From contig NZ_CP054142.1 of the NCBI RefSeq assembly GCF_017893965.1, positions 1,860,001 to 1,924,000 of the forward strand: a DNA stretch of 64,000 nucleotides, written 5' to 3'. The DNA is from Treponema parvum (GTDB lineage: Bacteria; Spirochaetota; Spirochaetia; Treponematales; Treponemataceae). Shown in pieces: positions 9,534 to 18,042 of this stretch; the first letter of the stretch is position 1, and each line of letters starts with the position of its first letter. The position numbers and the translations under genes were made by a program. The notes under the pieces were generated by a model, which was not told where the DNA came from, made no database searches, and saw only the letters and a list, made by a program, of their open reading frames with translations.

Positions 9534-9542
9534 ATCGCCCCC

Positions 9543-10001
9543 CTATTCCAGCAGCCCCATCGGCATATCTATTCCTAAAAGGAATCTAAAAGCAAGGAAA
9601 ATAACGGCGGTAGAAACTATCGAAAAAACAACCATCGTCTTCCATTCACGTTTTCCCAAAAGAACCATAAACGCAAACAAAACAAAGGGCGTTGTAATTA
9701 TAAAGCCCGTAACATACCATAAAGCGGCCGCAATAACAATTATCGCAAGACCGATTAACATACGCCGCATGCCTTTGTCTTTTAGGCTTAAGGTCATTGC
9801 AGGAGTTTTATTATTTTTATCGACAATATTTTGTATCAAAAGAACCGCACAGCAGATAAAAAGCCCTGTAGAAAGCCAGCGCGGGAAAAATTCAGGTCCG
9901 ATAGGAACGTTTTTAAAATGTTTAAATGAAAGGGTAATAATAAAAGCGGTCGCCGATAAAAACATTCCTATAACGGCGGCAATGATATTAGCTATCCGCA
10001 C
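9543..10001 (-). CDS. tctB: TTT transporter small membrane subunit (TctB family)
   Basis: A 152-residue membrane protein with four predicted helices and the loop between helices 1 and 2 (FPRWLSTGLF) usual for TctB. I place the start at a GTG at 10001 because AGGAGG lies four bases upstream; the reading frame stays open to a TTG at 10034, which has no ribosome binding site. Its position between the solute-binding gene and the large membrane gene supports the assignment, since TctB sequences diverge strongly. Confidence 0.82.
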   Translation of the reverse strand: MRIANIIAAVIGMFLSATAFIITLSFKHFKNVPIGPEFFPRWLSTGLFICCAVLLIQNIVDKNNKTPAMTLSLKDKGMRRMLIGLAIIVIAAALWYVTGFIITTPFVLFAFMVLLGKREWKTMVVFSIVSTAVIFLAFRFLLGIDMPMGLLE

Positions 10002-10118
10002 ATTTCCTCCTATGTTTTTTGATGCAAATTCCAATTAGCATAGATTTTATGACGGCAAGGCCGCACCGAAAATTTATCCGGAAGCGGCCTTCTTTTAAAA
10101 TAAAGTTTTAAAATCCCG

Positions 10119-11090
10119 TCAGTCAATAAGACCTAATGATTTCATTGTAGCGGTTACCGCTTCATAATTTGTTTTCAAAAAAGCTCCAAAATCGGCGGAA
10201 TTCATATATGCAAGATTCAAATTCATATTACCGGCCATTTTTACAAAATCAGGATCCTGTTCCGCCTTCGTAAATGCATCGACAAGAATCTGTTTTATTG
10301 CAGGATCAACTCCCTTCGGAAGCGCAAGGCCTCGCCAAGTGTAATAAGTAATATCAAATCCCTGTTCTTTAAATGTTTTGATATTGGGATAAGAAACAGG
10401 ACGTTTTTCATCCATAATTCCAAGAACTTTTAAGTTTCCGGCATCAAGCTGTGATTTTACTTCAGCCAAAGAAACTGAAACCGCTTCGATGTGTCCGCCT
10501 GCAAGAGCGGTTACGGCACCTGCAGCTCCTTCAAAAGGAATATGTTTTACATTGATGCCCGTTTTATCCGCCAAAAGCCCCGCTCCTATGTGCCACACCG
10601 AACCGGGTGCGGAATTGCCGATAGAAACTTTTCCGGGATTATTTTTACAATACTCTACAAACTCTTTTACCGTATTGTACGGAGCGTCCGCTTTCACTGT
10701 CAGTGTAGCCGCATCCGCATTTACACGTATAATCGGATCGTAATCCGCATAGGTAAAATCTATAAGCCCCTGCTGCGGCAAGGAGTTTAGTTCAAACGTG
10801 ATCATACCGACCGTATATCCGTCGGGTTTGGCATTTTTTATTGCCGCATGCCCAATAGCACCGCTGCCGCCGGTTTTATTTTCAACAGTAAGCGTAACCC
10901 CAAGCTGCTTTTCCGCAGCAGCACAAATACCGCGAAGAACCGCATCCGTTCCTCCGCCTGCGCCCCACGGGCAGATAACCGTTATACCTTTTACAGGATA
11001 CTTTGCTTTGCCTGCCGAATCCTTATCACCGCCTGCAAAAGCGCAAAAAGCCAGAGCGAAAGCAAGAACAACACCGATTAGTTTTTTCAT
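10119..11090 (-). CDS. tctC: TTT transporter solute-binding protein (TctC/Bug family)
   Basis: A 323-residue exported protein. The N-terminus MKKLIGVVLAFALAFCAFAGG is a signal peptide; the FAGGD position with Cys-16/Ala could be a lipoprotein-like or type I site and is not decisive. The Bug fold is marked by ITVICPWGAGGGTDAVLR near residue 35, the VENKTGGSGAIG loop near 70 and the GGHIEAVSVSLAEV segment near 185. Family members bind carboxylated small molecules; the ligand cannot be told from sequence. GGAGG precedes the ATG by seven bases and a strong promoter lies about 105 bases upstream. Confidence 0.9.
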   Translation of the reverse strand: MKKLIGVVLAFALAFCAFAGGDKDSAGKAKYPVKGITVICPWGAGGGTDAVLRGICAAAEKQLGVTLTVENKTGGSGAIGHAAIKNAKPDGYTVGMITFELNSLPQQGLIDFTYADYDPIIRVNADAATLTVKADAPYNTVKEFVEYCKNNPGKVSIGNSAPGSVWHIGAGLLADKTGINVKHIPFEGAAGAVTALAGGHIEAVSVSLAEVKSQLDAGNLKVLGIMDEKRPVSYPNIKTFKEQGFDITYYTWRGLALPKGVDPAIKQILVDAFTKAEQDPDFVKMAGNMNLNLAYMNSADFGAFLKTNYEAVTATMKSLGLID

Positions 11091-11195
11091 TTTATTCCTC
11101 CACTAAAACTATTACAAAAAATTACCGAAAACCGATCAGCCGATAAAAATTCAATTTTTTAAGCTGGCGGCGATCGTTTTAGAGTATTTTAAGAT

Positions 11196-11224
11196 ATTAT
11201 ACATGATTTGTGCGGGAAATGCAA
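11196..11224 (-). promoter_or_regulatory. tctCBA promoter
   Basis: TTGCAT (11219-11224) and TATAAT (11196-11201) with a 17-base spacer on the minus strand. The stretch 11091-11399 otherwise contains only this promoter, a leader and a hairpin; no gene is seen. Confidence 0.65.
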
Positions 11225-11325
11225 AAAGCTGCAGTTGGGTTAGATTTTTACGTGAGGAAATATGAAAGCAATAAAAAATTTTGTTTGAATTAAATCATAA
11301 CCACACGACGAACGGATGGCTGCAC

Positions 11326-11347
11326 TTTCCGGCTTTCGCGCCGGAAA
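11326..11347. terminator. hairpin after the feo gene cluster
   Basis: Perfect 8-bp inverted repeat TTTCCGGC / GCCGGAAA with a 6-base loop, downstream of the last gene of the feo group. No long T run follows on the minus strand, so it may be a weak terminator or processing site. Confidence 0.4.
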
Positions 11348-11399
11348 ATTTCTGCCGCGCGTCAACCTACGCCCGGTAATACCAGGCTATACCGAGCCT

Positions 11400-11768
11400 T
11401 CAATTTGAACCTTCAAAAGACTTTACTTCATAGCCTGCTTTTTCAATCGCAGCCTTTAATTCTTCGTCGGGAATTTTGCGGCTGAGAGATATTTCCGCGG
11501 TATTTGCATTTAAATTTACTTCGCAAGCGGCGCCTTCAATCTTATTCACTGCGTGTTCTACGCGTGCCGCACAATTTTCACAGCTCATGCCGCCTATTTT
11601 CACTGTCTTTTTAGCGATAACGGGATCATCAAGTTTTTTGTGCTCACGGATTACGGAAGAACCGCCGCCCGTGCAACAAGAACCTTCTCCGCGAAGATGT
11701 TTCGCGCTCACTTTAACGGCTACAAAAATAATGACGGCAAGAAGCGCAACAATAATAATATTTATCAT
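11400..11768 (-). CDS. membrane-anchored heavy-metal-associated (HMA) domain protein
   Basis: A 122-residue protein. Residues 1-20 form a membrane anchor (IIIVALLAVIIFVAVKV), followed by a GEGSCCTGGGSS linker with a vicinal Cys pair, then a CopZ/Atx1-like HMA fold from about residue 50 with the metal motif GGMSCENCAARVEHAV. Such domains bind Cu(I), Zn or related soft metals through the CxxC pair. The ATG at 11768 overlaps the stop of the preceding Cys-rich gene (ATGA), so the two are translationally coupled. Its place at the end of a feo operon suggests a metal-handling role near FeoB; whether the metal is iron or copper is not known. Confidence 0.8.
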   Translation of the reverse strand: MINIIIVALLAVIIFVAVKVSAKHLRGEGSCCTGGGSSVIREHKKLDDPVIAKKTVKIGGMSCENCAARVEHAVNKIEGAACEVNLNANTAEISLSRKIPDEELKAAIEKAGYEVKSFEGSN

Positions 11769-11950
11769 TTTTTCTTTTTCTCCCTTGAAGTTGTACCGTG
11801 GCAATGATTTCTACATGAAGCCGCGCCGGGACAACCTATGCATATGGGATTGTTATTTTCAATAGCGATCTTTCTCTGGCGCAGAATATAAAATACGGCG
11901 CCTGCAATACAGCAAAGCAAAAGTCCGCCTGCAACAAGATTTACAACCAT
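11765..11950 (-). CDS. FeoB-associated Cys-rich membrane protein
   Basis: A 61-residue protein with one N-terminal transmembrane helix (VNLVAGGLLLCCIAGAVFYIL) and a basic, Cys-rich tail: CIGCPGAASCRNHC. This matches the small FeoB-associated Cys-rich family often coded next to feoB; its tail may bind iron or an Fe-S cluster, but this is unproven. The start at 11950 is chosen over a GTG two codons earlier, since GGAG is five bases upstream. It shares the ATGA junction with the next gene. Confidence 0.85.
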   Translation of the reverse strand: MVVNLVAGGLLLCCIAGAVFYILRQRKIAIENNNPICIGCPGAASCRNHCHGTTSREKKKK

Positions 11951-11970
11951 AAACACTCCGTTACAAAACG

Positions 11971-12015
11971 GGTGTTTTGCAAGGTGACAAAAGCGTACAT
12001 CCTTTGCAAAACACC
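11971..12015 (-). promoter_or_regulatory. intercistronic hairpin in the feo operon
   Basis: GGTGTTTTGCAA (from 11971) pairs with TTGCAAAACACC (ending near 12014); GG/CC extends the stem with a one-base bulge, and the loop is about 17 bases. It lies between the 42-codon gene and the Cys-rich gene, just before the latter's ribosome binding site. It could be an attenuator or an mRNA stability element separating feoAB from the tail genes. Confidence 0.55.
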
Positions 12016-12023
12016 GCTCGATG

Positions 12024-12152
12024 TTATTTTTTCTTACCGAACTTTTTTTTCAAAAATCTGATAAGAACGGAAACTGCCGTTAAAGTCAAATACGCAATTA
12101 TCAACAGGGCAATGGCATACCCCATTGAAAGCGCCGAAGCAGTTCCTCCCAT
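12024..12152 (-). CDS. 42-residue single-helix membrane protein downstream of feoB
   Basis: A short frame with ATG at 12152 and stop at 12024, starting eight bases after the feoB stop. The product starts MGGTASALSM, has one clear membrane helix (YAIALLIIAYLTLTAVSVLI) and ends with a strongly basic tail RFLKKKFGKKK, which predicts an N-out/C-in topology. No clear Shine-Dalgarno is seen, so translation may depend on coupling to feoB. Small FeoC-like or FeoB-companion proteins are known near feoB, but this one has no recognised domain. It is a likely real gene because of its composition, spacing and operon position. Confidence 0.6.
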   Translation of the reverse strand: MGGTASALSMGYAIALLIIAYLTLTAVSVLIRFLKKKFGKKK

Positions 12153-12160
12153 AGACGCTT

Positions 12161-14326
12161 TTAAACCGCAGCGGCTACGGAACGCTTCACTTCAAAAGAC
12201 ATTCCCTTATACGGATCCTTTCGGAAAAGCATGTACAAGATTATAACCGTAAAGATGATCGCCGCTACAGTTCCTGCGGTAAACACGCCTGCCGCAAGCA
12301 TCATATAGTTGTACACACAAAGCGCAATCACATAAGCCCAAATATTCTGGAACAAAATGGCAAACCAGAACCATTTGCGGTCTTTAAGTTCGCTCGCCAT
12401 TACACCTATAGCTGCCACACACGGAGAATCAAGAAGGTTAAACACGAGGAAGCTCATCGCGGCTGCAGCGGTCGGGAACCATGAAGCTATAGCGACGGCA
12501 ACTTCGCCGGCTTCTTCTACAAGCTCTTCATCCACGTTGGCAAGAACGCCCATAGTGCTTACTATCGCTTCTTTAGCGGAAAATCCTGCAATAGAAGAAG
12601 CGGCAGCCTGCCAACCGCCGTCAGCTCCGCCGAAGCCCAGCGGTATGAAGATGCGGCGAATAGCATTGCCCAAAACCGCCATCAGCGAATCAGGAGAATC
12701 AACAAGCCCGAATCCTTCTTCACCGAAGCCGTAGCTGGACAAGAACCAAATTACGATACAGGCAAGGAACAATATGGTTCCCGCTTTTATCATAAAGCCG
12801 CGTAAGCGTTCCCAAGTGTGCAAAAGAACCGTCTTAGCTTGCGGAAGATGATACTGGGGCAATTCCATTACAAACGGAGCGGCTTCGCCATGGAACGGTT
12901 TCGTCTTTTTAAGGATAACTGCGGAAACAAGAACGGAACAAAGTCCGGTTGCGTACATCAGAGCGGCAACATTTCCTTCGTTAAGATCCGTAAGAGCGCC
13001 GGCCAAAACTCCCGCCATAAGGGCTATTACAGGCAATTTTGCACCGCAGGGAATCCACGTCGTAGTGATTATGGTAAGACGGCGATCGTTGTCGTTTTCG
13101 ATGGTCTTTGAAGCCATGATGCCCGGAACGCCGCAGCCTGAAGAGATCAAAAGCGGAATAAAACTTTTGCCCGACAGACCGAATCTTCTGAATATACGGT
13201 CCATAACGAAGGCTATGCGAACCATGTAGCCGCAGTCTTCAATTATAGAAAGCAAAAGGAACAGAATGGCCATTTGAGGCACAAAGCCTAAGATAGCGCC
13301 GAGTCCGCCCATAATTCCGTTTACGATACAGTCAATAAGAATTTCATTTACGCCGGCGCCTTCCATCCAGCCCTGAACGATTTCCTGCAGCCCCGCCACG
13401 AAAGAATCGTTAGTCCAGTCGGTAAGCCATGTGCCTATCGTAGTAACCGAAACATAGTAAACGCCCCACATTACAAGCAGGAATATGGGAATACCCAACC
13501 ATCGGTTCGTTACTATCTGGTCGATTCTGTCGGATCGCGTGAGTTTTTTGCCGGATTTTTTTACACATCGGCTCACGATGCCGGTGATATAGTTATAGCG
13601 CTCGTTCGTAATGATCGACTCGATATCATCGTTTTTTAAGTCTTCAAGTTTTTTAGAAATGGCTTCCGCTTTTTCAAGTTCGTTCTTGCCGAGCTTCAAC
13701 TGGTCGAGTACAACCTTGTCGCGTTCAAGCAATTTAATGGCATACCATCTTTTAAGAACATCATCGATCGAAGAAGGAAGAACGGCTGTCATCTCTTTAA
13801 TGGCGGCTTCCACGTCGGCGCTGAAACAGGCTGACGGTGCGGAAGATTTCTGTGCGGCGGCCTTAGCAGCCTCTTTTACTCCCGTTCCGTGAAGGGCCGA
13901 AGTTTCAACAATTTTACATCCCAGTTCGGATGAAAGTTTTGCAGTATCGATTTTGCCACCTGATTTTTTCAAAGCGTCGATCATGTTCAACGCTATAACC
14001 ACAGGCTTACCCAATTCAAGAATCTGTGTCGTCAAATACAGGTTGCGTTCTATATTCGTCGAATCCACAATGTTCAAAACCGCATCCGGATCGTCTTTAA
14101 TAAGATAATCACGGCTCACCACTTCTTCCAATGTATACGGAGAAAGAGAATAAATACCGGGAAGATCCGTTACGATCGTATCGCTTCCCTTTATCTTTCC
14201 TTCCTTCTTTTCAACAGTAACTCCCGGCCAGTTTCCTACATACTGACTGGCACCGGTCAAAGAGTTAAACAAAGTCGTTTTTCCGCTGTTCGGGTTACCC
14301 GCTAATGCAATTCTTATACTCATCAT
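12161..14326 (-). CDS. feoB: ferrous iron transporter B
   Basis: A 721-residue inner-membrane Fe(II) transporter with an N-terminal GTPase. G1 is GNPNSGKTTLF at residues 10-20, G2/G3 include NWPGVTVEKKEG and DLPGIYSLSPY near 55, G4 is NMID near 117, and the following SALHGTG is the G5 loop. A helical GDI-like region (about 170-270) leads to two Gate motifs with membrane helices from about 285, including SGCGVPGIMASKTI with the conserved Cys and FSAKEAIVSTMGVL. Length is usual for the family. It starts ten bases after feoA and heads a row of three small accessory genes. Confidence 0.96.
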   Translation of the reverse strand: MMSIRIALAGNPNSGKTTLFNSLTGASQYVGNWPGVTVEKKEGKIKGSDTIVTDLPGIYSLSPYTLEEVVSRDYLIKDDPDAVLNIVDSTNIERNLYLTTQILELGKPVVIALNMIDALKKSGGKIDTAKLSSELGCKIVETSALHGTGVKEAAKAAAQKSSAPSACFSADVEAAIKEMTAVLPSSIDDVLKRWYAIKLLERDKVVLDQLKLGKNELEKAEAISKKLEDLKNDDIESIITNERYNYITGIVSRCVKKSGKKLTRSDRIDQIVTNRWLGIPIFLLVMWGVYYVSVTTIGTWLTDWTNDSFVAGLQEIVQGWMEGAGVNEILIDCIVNGIMGGLGAILGFVPQMAILFLLLSIIEDCGYMVRIAFVMDRIFRRFGLSGKSFIPLLISSGCGVPGIMASKTIENDNDRRLTIITTTWIPCGAKLPVIALMAGVLAGALTDLNEGNVAALMYATGLCSVLVSAVILKKTKPFHGEAAPFVMELPQYHLPQAKTVLLHTWERLRGFMIKAGTILFLACIVIWFLSSYGFGEEGFGLVDSPDSLMAVLGNAIRRIFIPLGFGGADGGWQAAASSIAGFSAKEAIVSTMGVLANVDEELVEEAGEVAVAIASWFPTAAAAMSFLVFNLLDSPCVAAIGVMASELKDRKWFWFAILFQNIWAYVIALCVYNYMMLAAGVFTAGTVAAIIFTVIILYMLFRKDPYKGMSFEVKRSVAAAV

Positions 14327-14335
14327 TTTACCCCG

Positions 14336-14557
14336 TCAAACCATTTCAACACAGTCCGCATCATCTTTTCGTACGGACAATTCATACCCGCGTATAGTGA
14401 TCTCTACAGGATCTCCCAGTGGAGCCACTTTTCTGACAAACAGCTCGCTGCCGTTTGTTATCCCCATATCCATAAGACGCCGCTTCAGAGCGCCGCCGCC
14501 ATGCAACTGCTTTACTTTAGCAGTCGAACCGACAGGAATGTCGCGTAAAGTTTTCAT
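14336..14557 (-). CDS. feoA: FeoA-domain protein (second copy)
   Basis: A 73-residue cytoplasmic protein with an SH3-like FeoA fold: LRDIPVGSTAKVKQLHGGG, RLMDMGITNGSELFVRKVAPLGDPVEITIRG and an end with YELSVRKDDADCVEM. FeoA is needed for FeoB function, probably by binding its cytoplasmic domain. The gene precedes feoB by nine bases. Confidence 0.9.
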   Translation of the reverse strand: MKTLRDIPVGSTAKVKQLHGGGALKRRLMDMGITNGSELFVRKVAPLGDPVEITIRGYELSVRKDDADCVEMV

Positions 14558-14721
14558 ACCCTTATATCTCCTAATAAAAAATACAAATTAAACTATACAC
14601 AAAACCGTCATTCTAAGATCCGTACCTTCATACACGAGAAACTGGAATGATTATCTGATTAAAAAAATAAGCGTTTAAACTTTAAAAAATGGATATTTGT
14701 CGACGTACGGCCGGAATACTC

Positions 14722-14934
14722 TTATGCACAAAATATCTTTCCCGCCAAATTAGAGTCCAGCGCAATGCGGGATTCCTTAACTTTTACGATCAAACTTCCG
14801 TCTAAAACGGATACGACCGTAACTTCCGTTCCCACGTTAAATCCCAATTCATTCAGATGCTGCTTTACGGCCGCACTGCCGCCGATTCTTTTAACTTTTA
14901 CCAAACTACCTTGCGACACGACCGTTAAAGGCAT
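14722..14934 (-). CDS. feoA: FeoA-domain protein (first copy)
   Basis: A 70-residue FeoA-like protein (MPLTVVSQGSLVKVKRIGG, then LNELGFNVGTEVTVV and ESRIALDSNLAGKIF). The start is set at 14934 because GGAGGG sits four bases upstream; the frame runs back to 14976 without a site. Two different feoA genes in tandem before feoB are common in several anaerobes. A leader of 164 bases without a gene separates it from the second copy. Confidence 0.88.
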   Translation of the reverse strand: MPLTVVSQGSLVKVKRIGGSAAVKQHLNELGFNVGTEVTVVSVLDGSLIVKVKESRIALDSNLAGKIFCA

Positions 14935-14975
14935 ACATCCCTCCACTGACAGAAAAAAGCAATATCCATCTGACA

Positions 14976-15006
14976 TTAGGATACACTAACTTATATTATC
15001 TGTCAA
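14976..15006 (-). promoter_or_regulatory. feo operon promoter with overlapping metal-type operator
   Basis: A perfect TTGACA (15001-15006) and TATCCT (14978-14983), 17 bases apart, drive the feo genes. The -10 is embedded in TTAGGATACACTAA (14976-14989), a TTAG/CTAA dyad. The 33-base stretch 14974-15006 matches the flavodoxin/DUF3793 promoter at 23101-23133 in 24 positions without gaps. A DtxR-type operator is inferred. Confidence 0.65.
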
Positions 15007-15137
15007 CAATCATGTAGAGTCTATCCGTGCGAGAGCGTGTGGAGGACGAAAGCGGCAAGAGAGGTCTGAACAAAAGGATGTTCGGCGGCAGATCTATAAA
15101 TTTGCAGATTTATACATTTACCGCCGTTTTTTCGACA

Positions 15138-16835
15138 TCAACCGAGTTTAAATCCCGATGACAAATTGCTTTTTTGCAGTTTATTTGCAGAGTATACGAT
15201 TAAAAATACTATGATAAGCAAGATGACCGATAATGCGCTTGCTTCACCGAGCGCGCCGTCGGCAACCGCGCCGTAAATCTGTACGGGAACGGTACGCGTC
15301 TTTGCGCCATACAGTAAAATTGTCGTACTCAATTCCTGCAGCAGCGTTGAAAAAGTCAAAATCGAGCCGCTTACAATACCGGGCAGGATCAGCGGAACGC
15401 TTACTTTTAAAAAAGTGTAAATCCAATGCGCGCCGGCAATGGTTGACGCTTCTTCAAGCGCAGGATTTAGCTGCGTTAAATTTGCGGAAACGGAACGATA
15501 CACATAAGGAGTTCGCCGAATCATGTATGAAATTATTATAATCGTATATGTACCGCCAAGTGAAATAACGGCGCGTCCGCTGAACGCCGAAATGAGCGCA
15601 ACCGAAACTACCGTACCAGGCAAAATAAATGGGGCCATTATCGCCATATCAAGTATTGCGCCGCCTTTCGGTTTTTTCCGCTCGGTTATATAGGCAATTA
15701 TGCTTCCCAGTATAGCGGTGAACAGCGTTGCACAAACCGAAAGATAGAACGAATTAAATAATTCATTATGCGATTTTTGAGGAATGATTGTGTAATTCGT
15801 GAAAGTAAATTTTTCAGGAAGCAAGCCCGACCATTTTTCAAAAAACGACATTATGATAATCGTAAATTGCGGCGCAAGCGAAATCAACAATATGATAAGA
15901 CAATATATCATCGCGATGACGCGGATAACCGGATGCGTATGAGTTTTGATCTTCGCATGAGTTGCGCTTATCGTTTCATATTTTCGCCTTGAAACGACAT
16001 ACTTTTGCAAGAATAAAACGATGCCGGTAATGACGACATTTACAACCGCGATGGATGCCGCGCCGTTGATATCCCAAAAACCGTTTACGCGGAAATAGAT
16101 AAGCGTCGGCAGCACGTATTCGTCGCCGCCGATGACGGCTGGTATACCGAAGTTTCCGATCGAACGCACGAATACGAGCAGAGCTGCAGCTCCCAAGCTT
16201 GGAAGGATGAGCGGAAATGTGATCGTACGAAAAATATATGCGCGGGAAGCGCCCATGAGCATTGCGGAATCTTCAAGCAGCGCGTTTGCCGATGCGAAAG
16301 CCCCTTCACACAGCATAAAAACGAATGGATAGTAAGTCATCGTCATGCAGAAAATCATACCGAACAGCCCGTAGACAGGCGGCAGCGTTATACCTAAAGG
16401 AGCAAGAATCAAATTAAAAAAATGGCGTACGATGCCTTGACGCCCAAGTAAGATGATCCATGAAAATGCGCCGACAAACGACGGCATGATTATCGGCAGA
16501 ACGCCCAAAGAAAGCATGAGTTTTTTTGCGGGCATTTTCACGCGCGCGACAAAATACCCCATCGGCAAACCTACCAGCAGCGACAACAATGTTACCGAAA
16601 AACCGACAATAAACGAATTTTTTAAACTCCGCTTATATAAAGCGCTTGTAAAAAATTTCGTAAACCCCGCTAGGCTCAAGCTGTCAAGATTAAATTTATT
16701 GCCCGTTTTCATAAACGCGCGTAAAAACGTATTCGCAAGCGGCCAAAATAAAAACACGCACAAAAATGCCATCGGAAGAAAAAACACCAACAGTTGTGTG
16801 TAATCTTTTTGAAACAGATCTTTTTGTTGCTTCAT
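15138..16835 (-). CDS. ABC importer permease, fused two-domain type (Fbp-like)
   Basis: A 565-residue inner-membrane protein with two BPD_transp_1 permease modules in one chain, about 12 helices. The EAA-type cytoplasmic loops are visible as EDSAMLMGASRAYIFRTITFPLILPS (first half) and EEASTIAGAHWIYTFLKVSVPLILPG (second half). This double-module design is usual for ferric iron (FbpB-like), thiamine and phosphonate importers. The ATG at 16835 overlaps the ATPase stop by four bases. Iron is favoured by the metal-type promoter motif and by neighbours, but is not proven. Confidence 0.85.
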   Translation of the reverse strand: MKQQKDLFQKDYTQLLVFFLPMAFLCVFLFWPLANTFLRAFMKTGNKFNLDSLSLAGFTKFFTSALYKRSLKNSFIVGFSVTLLSLLVGLPMGYFVARVKMPAKKLMLSLGVLPIIMPSFVGAFSWIILLGRQGIVRHFFNLILAPLGITLPPVYGLFGMIFCMTMTYYPFVFMLCEGAFASANALLEDSAMLMGASRAYIFRTITFPLILPSLGAAALLVFVRSIGNFGIPAVIGGDEYVLPTLIYFRVNGFWDINGAASIAVVNVVITGIVLFLQKYVVSRRKYETISATHAKIKTHTHPVIRVIAMIYCLIILLISLAPQFTIIIMSFFEKWSGLLPEKFTFTNYTIIPQKSHNELFNSFYLSVCATLFTAILGSIIAYITERKKPKGGAILDMAIMAPFILPGTVVSVALISAFSGRAVISLGGTYTIIIISYMIRRTPYVYRSVSANLTQLNPALEEASTIAGAHWIYTFLKVSVPLILPGIVSGSILTFSTLLQELSTTILLYGAKTRTVPVQIYGAVADGALGEASALSVILLIIVFLIVYSANKLQKSNLSSGFKLG

Positions 16836-17944
16836 TCGTCTTCTCCGTCATGCAGGTAGAGGTATGCCAGATCCGATTTTATGGAAACATATGCCGTATC
16901 AAGTTCACGGATTGCAGATTCCATGTGCGGCATATCGACTTCAACGGGTACTTTTGAAATTTCCTTCGGCAGTTCGACTTCATAACGCACAAATTGACCG
17001 AGATGCTGAATAATTTTAACTTCACCGGGAATACTGTCGGCAGTTTTTTTAGAAGACACCGAAAGCTGCTCAGGACGCGCTCCGACAACAACATCGGCTC
17101 CGTCGGATACGGATGAAGAAACATACCGCCTTGCTTTTTGTACGTCAACCTTTATGCCGCCGTAGTCCAGAACCGCTCCGTTCGGCGTAAGTTTGCCGTG
17201 GAAAAAATTCATTTTTCCTATAAAATTTGCGACAAAGGCATTTTGCGGCTTTGTATATAATTCATCCGACGTACCTATCTGCTCGACGACGCCTTTTTTG
17301 AAAACAGCCAGACGGTCTCCTATGGCCATTGCTTCTTCCTGATCGTGAGTTACAAAAAGCGTAGTTATATTAGTCGCTTTTTGGATACGGCGTATCTCAG
17401 CGCGCATATAGCGGCGCAGTTTCGCATCGAGGTTTGCCAAGGGTTCATCGAGGAGAAGTAAGTCGGGATCGTATACGAGAGCGCGCGCGATTGCAACCCG
17501 CTGTTGCTGGCCTCCCGAAAGCGCCGTCGGACTGGGGTTTCGTTTTAATTCATCCTGCAAACCGACGAGTTCCATAACTTCGGTGACTTTGCGCTTTATT
17601 TCATCGTTCGGAATTTTTCGAACGCGCAAACCGTACGCAACATTTTCGAATATGCTCATGTGCGGATACAGCGCAAAGCTTTGAAACACCATTCCGATAT
17701 TCCGCTTGAACGGAGGAATGGAAGTCATATCATTACCGCCGTATAAAATATGTCCGCCGGTTATGGATTCAAGGCCCGCCGTACTCCGCAGAAGGGTTGT
17801 CTTACCGCAGCCTGAAGGTCCGAGCAGGCAAAAAAGCTCGCCGGGTTCTACAGTAAAGCTTACATCTTTTAAGGCGTGAACTTCATTGGGCGAACCTTTA
17901 TCGAATATTTTATTAATTTTATCGTAACTGAGACTGAGACTCAT
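16832..17944 (-). CDS. ABC importer ATPase (FbpC/PotA-like)
   Basis: A 370-residue nucleotide-binding subunit. Walker A is GPSGCGKTT near residue 40, the Q loop follows in [14 protein letters not shown], the signature is LSGGQQQR near 138, and Walker B is [13 protein letters not shown], with the switch His in [14 protein letters not shown]-terminal TOBE-like region (from about 245) marks the MOI/CUT subfamily. The start at 17944 has GGAG nine bases upstream and replaces a longer frame from 17974. It is the middle gene of a binding protein-ATPase-permease operon. Confidence 0.9.
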   Translation of the reverse strand: MSLSLSYDKINKIFDKGSPNEVHALKDVSFTVEPGELFCLLGPSGCGKTTLLRSTAGLESITGGHILYGGNDMTSIPPFKRNIGMVFQSFALYPHMSIFENVAYGLRVRKIPNDEIKRKVTEVMELVGLQDELKRNPSPTALSGGQQQRVAIARALVYDPDLLLLDEPLANLDAKLRRYMRAEIRRIQKATNITTLFVTHDQEEAMAIGDRLAVFKKGVVEQIGTSDELYTKPQNAFVANFIGKMNFFHGKLTPNGAVLDYGGIKVDVQKARRYVSSSVSDGADVVVGARPEQLSVSSKKTADSIPGEVKIIQHLGQFVRYEVELPKEISKVPVEVDMPHMESAIRELDTAYVSIKSDLAYLYLHDGEDE

Positions 17945-18042
17945 ATCTGGATTCTCCAAAAAAGGTGTATGCACAGCCTTTAAATCCTAAGATATAACGG
18001 CTGTGCGAGTTTATTAAATGGAAAGTATTTTCTTTTACGCTG

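Noticed and set aside
12357-12734. Plus-strand open frame of 125 codons inside feoB
   Set aside because: Composition is the antisense of a membrane-helix gene; no start signals.
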